NCBI GenBank assembly: GCA_963819115.1
Contig: CAWFUR010000011.1
Location: 992,001-1,056,000 of the forward strand
DNA length: 64,000 bases
DNA from: JACVRW01 sp963819115
Lineage (GTDB): Bacteria; Actinomycetota; Thermoleophilia; Solirubrobacterales; Thermoleophilaceae
Direction: 5' to 3'
A program made the position numbers and the translations under genes. Under the pieces are notes generated by a model. That model did not search any database. It was not told where the DNA came from and worked only from the letters and a program-made list of their open reading frames with translations. Shown piece by piece: positions 58,341 to 64,000 of the stretch; the stretch's first letter is position 1; every line of letters begins with the position of its first letter.

Positions 58341-59892
58341 CGGCGCCGAGTTCGCGGAGGACCTCCATCGCGAAGTCCACGTCCTCCCGGCGCGTCCGGA
58401 AGTTCACGAAACACGCGCGTAGGCAGCGGACGCCGTCCACGTCGGCGGCGGCCAGGAAGATGCGGCCGTCGGCCTGCACCGCCGCCACCAGGCCGGCGTT
58501 GTGGGCGTCGAGGTCCGCGACCCCGGGCGGGACGTGCCGGAAGCAGACTGTGGACAGCGTGGGCTCGTGCAACAGCTCGAACGCGGGGTCGGCCTGGATC
58601 GCATCGGTCAGGGCCTCGGCCAGTCCCAGGGTGTGAGAGATCCAGTTGCGGAAGGCCGCCGCGCCGTGGGTCCGGAGGGCGAGCCACAGCTTCAGCGAGT
58701 TCAGCGGGCGCGAGTACTCGAGCGTCATCTCCACGGCATTGGGCTCGGCCTCGCGCCGCATGTAGCTCTCCTCGTGGCCGAAGCTGCGCTCGAGGGAGCC
58801 GCTCCGGCGCGTGAGCACCACGCTGCAGCTCTTCTGGATCCCGAGCCACTTGTGGGCGTCGAGGGTCACCGAATCGGCCCGCTCCAGGCCCGCGAACAGG
58901 TGCCGGGCCCGTTCGGTGGCCGCGGCGGGCAGGCCGTAGGCCCCGTCCACGTGGAGCCACACGCCGTGGCGCTCGCACACGTCGGCAAGCGCGCCGAGCG
59001 GGTCGACGGTTCCGGTCAGGGTGGTGCCGCCGTTGGCCACCACGCACACTGGGGCGATCCCGTCATCGAGGTCCCGGACGATGGCGGCGTCCACCTCGGC
59101 CGGGTCGAGCCGCCGGTGGGCGTCGATGGGGAGGCGGCGCACCTGGTTCGAGCCGATGCCGGCGGCCTCCGCCGCCCGCAGCACCGAGTGGTGCGCCTCG
59201 CGTGAGCAGTACACGGCCCCGGTTCGGCCGTCGAAGCCGCGGGTCCGCACGCCCGGCAGCGCGCCCTCGCGGGCCACGAGCAGCGCGGTGAGGTTCGACG
59301 TCATTCCCCCGCTGGTGAACGCGCCCTCCTCGTGCGGGAAGCCGATCAGCTCGGCCACCCAGGCCAGCGCCTGGCGCTCCACGAGGTCGGCCGCGCGGGC
59401 GGTGGCGGCCAGGTTCACGTCGTACGTGGCCATCAGCGCCGCCCCGATCACGCCCACCTCCAGGCCGGTGGAGCCCACGTAGGCCAGGTAGAGCGGCCGG
59501 GCGGGCGAGTTGCTCTTGTCGAGCACCACCGCGGCGTCGGCCAGTGCGTCGCGCGGGTCGCCCGGGGCGTCGGGCAGCGGATCGTCGAGCCGCGCGCGAA
59601 GGTCCGCGTCCAGCGCCGGCTCCTCCGGCCGCGGGCGGTCGAACGAGTTCCAGGCGTCGCTCACCACGACGTTCAGCGCGTCGAGCAGCGCCTCGCGGTC
59701 GGCCAGCGGCGGATATGAGGGCGGAAGCTCGGGATGGCCTGGTCCGGTGCTCGCTCGATCACCGATCGAGCTCCGCTCGGGATGACATGGTCCGGTGCTC
59801 GCTCGATCACCGATCGAGCTCCGCTCGGGATGACATGGTCCGGTGCTCGCTCGATCACCGATCGAGCTCCGCTCCTCCCTCCGCGGCGCCAT
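58336..59892 (-). CDS. PLP-dependent decarboxylase (aromatic-L-amino-acid/glutamate type) with repeat-encoded N-terminus
   Basis: A 518-residue group II decarboxylase. The fold-type I core shows YVGSTGLEVGVIGAALMAT (about residue 135), FTSGGMTSNLTALLVAREG, YCSREAHHSVLRAAEAAGIG, HVDGAYGLPAA and PLP Lys348 in LDAHKWLGIQKS. It likely decarboxylates an aromatic amino acid or related substrate. The only in-frame start upstream of conserved sequence is ATG 59892, which places three tandem 48-bp repeats inside the CDS, read as ERSSIGDRASTGPCHP repeats (about residues 6-53). Codons between the array and LLDALNVVVSDAW contain no ATG, GTG or TTG. The internal GTGs at VVV could serve if the array is untranslated. 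Confidence 0.85.
   Translation of the reverse strand: MAPRREERSSIGDRASTGPCHPERSSIGDRASTGPCHPERSSIGDRASTGPGHPELPPSYPPLADREALLDALNVVVSDAWNSFDRPRPEEPALDADLRARLDDPLPDAPGDPRDALADAAVVLDKSNSPARPLYLAYVGSTGLEVGVIGAALMATYDVNLAATARAADLVERQALAWVAELIGFPHEEGAFTSGGMTSNLTALLVAREGALPGVRTRGFDGRTGAVYCSREAHHSVLRAAEAAGIGSNQVRRLPIDAHRRLDPAEVDAAIVRDLDDGIAPVCVVANGGTTLTGTVDPLGALADVCERHGVWLHVDGAYGLPAAATERARHLFAGLERADSVTLDAHKWLGIQKSCSVVLTRRSGSLERSFGHEESYMRREAEPNAVEMTLEYSRPLNSLKLWLALRTHGAAAFRNWISHTLGLAEALTDAIQADPAFELLHEPTLSTVCFRHVPPGVADLDAHNAGLVAAVQADGRIFLAAADVDGVRCLRACFVNFRTRREDVDFAMEVLRELGAA
59741..59884 (+). repeat. Tandem array of three 48-bp palindromic repeat units in the decarboxylase N-terminus
   Basis: Units start at 59741, 59789 and 59837, an exact 48-bp period. 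The hairpin is GCTCGATC-ACC-GATCGAGC: pair 3 is changed from C-G to T-A on both arms relative to the consensus, in all three units. The connecting segment (GCTCGGGATGACAT) differs from that of the trpC array. On the minus strand, the frame is open as 16-residue repeats joined to the PLP decarboxylase. Confidence 0.95.
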
Positions 59893-59909
59893 GACCGAAG
59901 CCGCGCCGT

Positions 59910-61058
59910 TCAGGCCGCGAGGCCGACCGGCTGGCGGTACCGAGGCGGGGCGGCGGTCACGAACTCGGGCGGGGCCACGCGCAGGTAGTGGCCGAAGGCC
60001 CAGTCCACGATCGCGCGGGCCCGCATGGAGGACACCACCCCGTTCAGGAGGGGCGGCCACACCCGGGGCACCACCCTCTGCGTGCGCAGGAGCCAGCGGA
60101 ACTTCCACTCGTGCGAGTCGTTGAAAGCGCCGTAGCGGGAGAGGGCGGCGTCGCGCGTGGACCGTCCCTCCACCACGGACCGCAGCTCGCGGCCGCAGGC
60201 GATGCCGAAGTAGAACGCCGTGCGGATGCCTTCGGCGGTGAGCGGGAGGCAGTGCCCGGCGGAGTCTCCGCAGAAGAAGATCCCGTCCTCGGTGGCGGGC
60301 CGGAGCTGGTGCGGGATCCAGTTGCCCTGGAATCGCACCGGGTCGGAGCCGAGGTCCTCGGCCAGCTTCACCGTGTTGTCCTTCACGTGGAAGCGGGGGT
60401 CGAACGAGCCGACTCCGATGCGCAGCTCCTCGCCCGCGGGGAAGCTCCAGCCGTAGCCGGCGGGCACGATCTTCCGGTCGATCCAGATGGCCAGATCGGG
60501 CGAGCTGCCGCCCGGGTGCACCTCGAGGCCGCGGGAGAGGGGGGCGTCCGGGGGCTGGAAGCCGCCGTCCCCGGCCAGCATCCGCCTCCATCCGAGCGCA
60601 TCCACCACCAGCGGCGCGCTCAGGTCGCCGCGATCGGTGTGCACCGTGTTTCCCGTGCGCCCGTGGACCTTGGCGGTCTCGAAGGTGCAGTCGCCCTGGG
60701 CCCGGAGGAGGGCGCAGAGCTCCCGGTAGTCGAAGGTGGAGAAGGTCCAGGGGAGGGGCCACCGCGAGGTGCCGTGCGGGGTGGACACCACAAGCTCGCC
60801 GAAGGTCTGCCGGTGAGAGCCCATCAGGTCCATGGCCTCGAGCCAGGCGGTGGGGATGCCGCAGGCCGAGGTCTGGCGCTCGCCCACCTCGTAGCGGTCC
60901 AGCATCATCACGCGTGCGGGGGAGCCGTCGGGCCTCACCGCGCCGGCCAGCTCGCGGGCCACCGCCAGGCCGGCGAAGCTGGCTCCGCAGATCAGGACGT
61001 CGAAATCGCCCTCGAGCGGGGTGCGCTCGGATCCCCTCTTGGTGCGCCGCTCGGGCAT
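59910..61058 (-). CDS. FAD-dependent oxidoreductase, geranylgeranyl reductase-like
   Basis: A 382-residue flavoprotein of the geranylgeranyl-reductase/PHBH-like superfamily. FAD-binding VLICGASFAGLAVARELAG near residue 18 (second Gly of GxGxxG replaced by Ser), the RYEVGERQTSACGIPTAWL region, and GIFFCGDSAGHCLPLTAEGI (about 260) binding the flavin ribityl chain. Members reduce polyprenyl chains, for example in menaquinone or lipids. ATG 61058 has TACCCT 9 nt upstream. It ends 17 bp before the decarboxylase start, and both could be one transcript. The precise substrate is not determined. Confidence 0.82.
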   Translation of the reverse strand: MPERRTKRGSERTPLEGDFDVLICGASFAGLAVARELAGAVRPDGSPARVMMLDRYEVGERQTSACGIPTAWLEAMDLMGSHRQTFGELVVSTPHGTSRWPLPWTFSTFDYRELCALLRAQGDCTFETAKVHGRTGNTVHTDRGDLSAPLVVDALGWRRMLAGDGGFQPPDAPLSRGLEVHPGGSSPDLAIWIDRKIVPAGYGWSFPAGEELRIGVGSFDPRFHVKDNTVKLAEDLGSDPVRFQGNWIPHQLRPATEDGIFFCGDSAGHCLPLTAEGIRTAFYFGIACGRELRSVVEGRSTRDAALSRYGAFNDSHEWKFRWLLRTQRVVPRVWPPLLNGVVSSMRARAIVDWAFGHYLRVAPPEFVTAAPPRYRQPVGLAA

Positions 61059-61067
61059 GAGCGGTCC

Positions 61068-61073
61068 AGGGTA
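61068..61073 (-). promoter_or_regulatory. -10 hexamer of the FAD reductase gene, leaderless type
   Basis: TACCCT on the minus strand, 9 nt before ATG 61058. Confidence 0.45.
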
Positions 61074-61118
61074 CCGAGCCCGCTGGCCACGGCAGAACGC
61101 AAGAGGGCGAGTGACCGC

Positions 61119-61124
61119 TACCCT
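61119..61124 (+). promoter_or_regulatory. -10 hexamer of rpsA, leaderless type
   Basis: TACCCT, 10 nt before GTG 61135. It lies downstream of the alternative GTG 61111, which argues against that start. Confidence 0.45.
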
Positions 61125-61134
61125 CTCATGCCGC

Positions 61135-62757
61135 GTGCAGGAACTAGAAACGCCCCCAACCGCCACGGCCGTTCCCGGCTCGGATGGCCTGCTGCTCGAG
61201 ATCGACGGGCAGATAGTCCCGAACTACGACGCCACCATCGTCCCCTTCGAGGAGGGCGACGTGGTCACGGGCAAGGTGGTCCGGATCGACCAGGACGAGG
61301 TCCTGGTGGACATCGGCTACAAGAGCGAGGGCGTGATCCTGCTCAACGAGCTGTCGATCCGCAAGTCGGTCGACCCGCACGACGAGGTGTCGCTGGGCGA
61401 GGAGGTGGACGCCCTCGTTCTCACCAAGGAGGACCAGGACGGCCGCCTGCTGCTGTCCAAGAAGCGCGCCCGCTTCGAGAAGGCCTGGCGCAAGATCGAG
61501 GCCGCGGCCGAGTCCGGTGAGCCCGTCGAGGGCACCGTCATCGAGGTCGTCAAGGGCGGCCTGATCATCGACCTCGGGGTGCGCGGCTTCCTGCCCGCCT
61601 CGCTGGTGGACATCCGGCGCGTCCAGAACCTGGACGAGTTCCTGGGCCAGAAGATCGAGTGCAAGGTCATCGAGCTCAACCGTTCGCGCAACAACGTGGT
61701 GCTCTCGCGTCGCGCCGTGCTCGAGGAGGAGCGCAAGGAGGTTCGCCAGCAGATCCTCGACCGCCTCCAGCCCGGCATGGTGGTGGAGGGCGCGATCTCC
61801 AACATCGTGGACTTCGGCGCCTTCGTGGACCTCGACGGGATCGACGGCCTGATCCACATCTCCGAGCTCTCCTGGAGCCACGTGAACCACCCGTCCGAGA
61901 TCCTCTCGATCGGGGACCTGGTGCCGGTCAAGGTGCTCGACATCGACCGCGAGCGCCAGCGCATCTCGCTCGGCCTCAAGCAGACCCAGGCCGACCCGTG
62001 GCAGCGGGTGATCGACACCTACGCGGTGGGCGACGAGCTCGAGGGCAAGGTCACCAAGGTCGTGACCTTCGGGGCCTTCGTCGAGATCATGGACGGCGTC
62101 GAGGGGCTCGTGCACATCTCCGAGCTGGCCCAGCACCACGTGGAGAACCCGCGTGAGATCGTCGAGCCCGGCCAGGACGTGCGCGTGAGGATCCTCGAGA
62201 TCGACTCCGAGCGGCGCCGGCTCTCGCTCAGCGTCAAGCGCGTCGTGGACCAGCTTCCGCACATCCGCTCCGCGGCGGCCGCCGGAGCGGCGGCGGCCGG
62301 CGTCACCGAGGGCGAGCTTGGGGACGTGCCCGATCTCGGCCTCTCCGAGGATGTGTTCGCCGGACCGAACGTGAGCGGCGCCGAGGACCTGCGCGCCGCC
62401 GTGGCCGCCCAGGCCGCGGAGGCCGATGCCGCGCCGCCCGCCGAGGAGCTGCTCGCGGAGGACGCGGCCGGCGAGGCGCCCGAGGCCGAGGCTGTGGAGG
62501 AGCCCGAAGCCGAGGTGGCCGCGGAGCCCGAGGCTGAGACCGCCGACGAGCCCGAGGCCGAGGCCGCTCCCGCCGAGGCCGAGGAGGCTCCCGCCGAGGA
62601 GCCGGAGGCCGAGGCCACCGAGGCGCCCGACGCAGAGGCAGATGCCGAGCCGCCCGCGGCAGAGGACGAGCCCGCCGCCGAGGCCGATGCCCCAGCCGAG
62701 GCCGATGCCTCGGAAGAGGGCGAGACCGACTCGCCCGCCGAGCCCGACGAGGACTAG
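61135..62757 (+). CDS. rpsA: 30S ribosomal protein S1 with long acidic tail
   Basis: A 540-residue S1 that docks and unfolds mRNA on the 30S subunit. Four S1 (OB-fold) domains: GDVVTGKVVRIDQDEVLVDIG, GTVIEVVKGGLIIDLGVRGF, GAISNIVDFGAFVDLDGIDG and GKVTKVVTFGAFVEIMDGVEG, with linker ERQRISLGLKQTQADPW typical of actinobacterial S1. The final 150 or so residues are almost only Ala, Glu, Pro and Asp (AEEPEAEA-like). GTG 61135 is chosen from a TACCCT 10 nt upstream; GTG 61111 (GAGGG upstream) is the alternative. coaE starts at the last base of the stop. Confidence 0.93.
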   Translation: MQELETPPTATAVPGSDGLLLEIDGQIVPNYDATIVPFEEGDVVTGKVVRIDQDEVLVDIGYKSEGVILLNELSIRKSVDPHDEVSLGEEVDALVLTKEDQDGRLLLSKKRARFEKAWRKIEAAAESGEPVEGTVIEVVKGGLIIDLGVRGFLPASLVDIRRVQNLDEFLGQKIECKVIELNRSRNNVVLSRRAVLEEERKEVRQQILDRLQPGMVVEGAISNIVDFGAFVDLDGIDGLIHISELSWSHVNHPSEILSIGDLVPVKVLDIDRERQRISLGLKQTQADPWQRVIDTYAVGDELEGKVTKVVTFGAFVEIMDGVEGLVHISELAQHHVENPREIVEPGQDVRVRILEIDSERRRLSLSVKRVVDQLPHIRSAAAAGAAAAGVTEGELGDVPDLGLSEDVFAGPNVSGAEDLRAAVAAQAAEADAAPPAEELLAEDAAGEAPEAEAVEEPEAEVAAEPEAETADEPEAEAAPAEAEEAPAEEPEAEATEAPDAEADAEPPAAEDEPAAEADAPAEADASEEGETDSPAEPDED

Positions 62758-63365
62758 TGGTGAACCCGGCTCGCCGGGTGCCCTTCGTGGGCCTGACCGG
62801 GGGGCTTGGCGCAGGTAAGTCCGAAGCGCTGCGCGCGCTGGATGCCCTGGGCGCGGCCACGCTGTCGTCCGACGCGGTGGCCCACGACCTGCTGGCCGGT
62901 GAGCTTCATGACGAGGTGGTGGAGCGTCTCGGGCCGGACGTGGCCCCCGGCGGAGCGCTCGACCGGTCGCTCGTGGCGGGTGCCGTGTTCGGCGACGATG
63001 AGCTGCGTGCGTGGCTCGAGGGCCTGCTCTGGCCTCGCGTGGGAGCCAGGATCGCGGAGTGGCGGGAGGATCTGGCCAAGGCCGATCCACCGCCACGGGC
63101 GGCGGTGGTCGAGGTACCGCTGCTGTTCGAGTCCGGGATGGAGGCCGCCTTCGACCGCACGATCGCCGTCGTGGCCGACGAGGCCGAGCGCGAGAGGCGC
63201 GCCGGCGCCCGCGGGCATACGAGCGTGGCGGAGCGTGAGGCGCGGCAGCTTTCGCAGACGGAAAAGGCGCAGCGAGCGGATTACACGGTGCGCAACGACG
63301 GCACCCTCCAGGAGTTGAGGGAGGAGTTGTCACACGTACTTGCAAGACTCGACCAAGACCCGTGA
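62757..63365 (+). CDS. coaE: Dephospho-CoA kinase
   Basis: A 202-residue kinase for the last step of CoA synthesis. P-loop GLTGGLGAGKSEALRALDAL (about 12-31), SSDAVAHDLLAG (dephospho-CoA site), VVEVPLLFESGMEAAFD and the lid Arg-rich ARGHTSVAEREARQLSQTEK, DYTVRNDG. GTG 62757 shares one base with the rpsA stop (GTG 62760 is also possible). rpsA-coaE adjacency is common in actinobacteria. Its stop overlaps the lytic transglycosylase start by 4 bp. Confidence 0.95.
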   Translation: MVNPARRVPFVGLTGGLGAGKSEALRALDALGAATLSSDAVAHDLLAGELHDEVVERLGPDVAPGGALDRSLVAGAVFGDDELRAWLEGLLWPRVGARIAEWREDLAKADPPPRAAVVEVPLLFESGMEAAFDRTIAVVADEAERERRAGARGHTSVAEREARQLSQTEKAQRADYTVRNDGTLQELREELSHVLARLDQDP

Positions 63366-64000
63366 GCTCGGCCATCGCACGCCACCGGACCCGGTCCGCC
63401 CATAGGCGCCCGTCGCGCGCCGCGGTGCTCCGCCGCCGGCTCGCCCTGGGAACTGTCGGACTGATGCTCCTTGGCGTGCTCGTGGTGGGGGTGGTGATCG
63501 GCAGCGGTCGCCTGGGCGAGGCGGTGCGGGAGATCACGCTTCCGCTGCGTCACGAGGACATCATCCGGCAGCAGTCAGCCGACAAGCGGCTCGACCCGGC
63601 GCTTGTGGCCGCGGTCATCTACGAGGAGTCGAAGTTTCGCGACCAGACCTCGCATGCCGGCGCGCGCGGCCTCATGCAGATCACTCCGGCCACCGCCGAG
63701 TTCATCGCCCATCAGTCGGGTGGGACGGCGTTCGTGCAGGACGATCTGGCCACGCCCCAGATCAACATCAGCTACGGCACCTACTACCTGCGCTATCTGC
63801 TCGACCGCTATGACCAGAACGTGACGCCGGCGGTGGCCGCCTACAACGCGGGGCATGGGAACGTGGACCGCTGGGTGAGGCGCGCCGGGGGGCCGGGGGA
63901 GTTCAGTGTGTCGGACATCGAGTTCCCGGAGACGCGGGCCTACGTGAAGAACGTGCTCGAGCGCCGCGGCGACTACCGCGACCACTACGGCCACGAGCTA
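63362..64000 (+). CDS. Lytic transglycosylase (SLT domain), 3'-truncated by window edge
   Basis: The frame from GTG 63362 stays open to the last base (213 codons shown). Basic N-terminus, one membrane helix (VGLMLLGVLVVGVVIGSG, about 39-56), then the Slt70-like domain: catalytic Glu in IYEESKFRDQTSHAGARGLM, QITPATAEFIA, NISYGTYYLRYLLDRY and AAYNAGHGNVDRW. It cleaves peptidoglycan glycan strands at the outer face of the membrane. Overlaps coaE by 4 bp (GTGA). The C-terminus lies beyond the window, so possible extra domains are unseen. Confidence 0.9.
   Translation, partial: MSSAIARHRTRSAHRRPSRAAVLRRRLALGTVGLMLLGVLVVGVVIGSGRLGEAVREITLPLRHEDIIRQQSADKRLDPALVAAVIYEESKFRDQTSHAGARGLMQITPATAEFIAHQSGGTAFVQDDLATPQINISYGTYYLRYLLDRYDQNVTPAVAAYNAGHGNVDRWVRRAGGPGEFSVSDIEFPETRAYVKNVLERRGDYRDHYGHEL

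Overview
The window is very GC-rich, nearly every codon ends in G or C, many genes start at GTG or TTG, and genes are packed with 1-17 bp overlaps. Gene content fits a deep-branching actinobacterium, probably class Thermoleophilia (Solirubrobacterales or a relative): hrcA-dnaJ without dnaK, Tat and lipoprotein ferritin-like proteins, a GGEDT/PKTIDND phosphofructokinase, a duplicated livK with livHMGF, and an ACT-malic enzyme. The placement is inferred from content only. No rRNA, tRNA, CRISPR array, prophage or insertion sequence was recognised, and no gap exceeds 300 bp. Two genes run off the window: a decarboxylase on the left and a lytic transglycosylase on the right.

Layout: 1-3.4 kb, amino-acid/guanidino metabolism (PLP decarboxylase, M20 carbamoyl hydrolase, deiminase-like enzyme). 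3.4-7.8 kb, acyP, comEA, comEC, holA. 7.8-10.8 kb, a minus-strand aldehyde dehydrogenase and a Tat-exported phosphoesterase. 11-16.6 kb, rpsT, murJ, an AlkZ-like protein, lepA, a hydrolase. 16.8-20 kb, two ferritin-like proteins, a sigma-70 factor, a HadA/HadB-like dehydratase pair. 20-29.9 kb, hrcA-dnaJ-prmA, a secreted GH94-like enzyme, a cyclase, and yqeY-phoH-ybeY-era-GNAT. 30-43 kb, hisIE-trpEGDC, then a MoxR/DUF58/transglutaminase/HtrA block, then trpFBA. 43-52.6 kb, small genes, phosphofructokinase, livK1, livK2, livHMGF and three small membrane proteins. 52.6-58.3 kb, epimerase, malic enzyme, polA, DMT permease. 58.3-64 kb, PLP decarboxylase, FAD reductase, rpsA, coaE, lytic transglycosylase.

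The most unusual structure is a dispersed repeat of about 48 bp with 14 units at seven loci (near 7.8, 10.9, 19.1, 34.4, 43.0, 58.3 and 59.8 kb). Its core is a perfect 8-bp hairpin, GCCCGATC-ACC-GATCGGGC. Different loci carry paired stem substitutions that keep the pairing. It forms exact 48-bp tandem arrays (four units after trpC, three in the decarboxylase), is open in five of six frames, and appears to be translated in two genes: the C-terminus of the aldehyde dehydrogenase and the N-terminus of the PLP decarboxylase.

A second window-wide pattern is a TANNNT-type -10 hexamer 6-10 nt upstream of the start codon of most first-in-transcript genes. This suggests widespread leaderless transcription, and it was used here to choose several starts.
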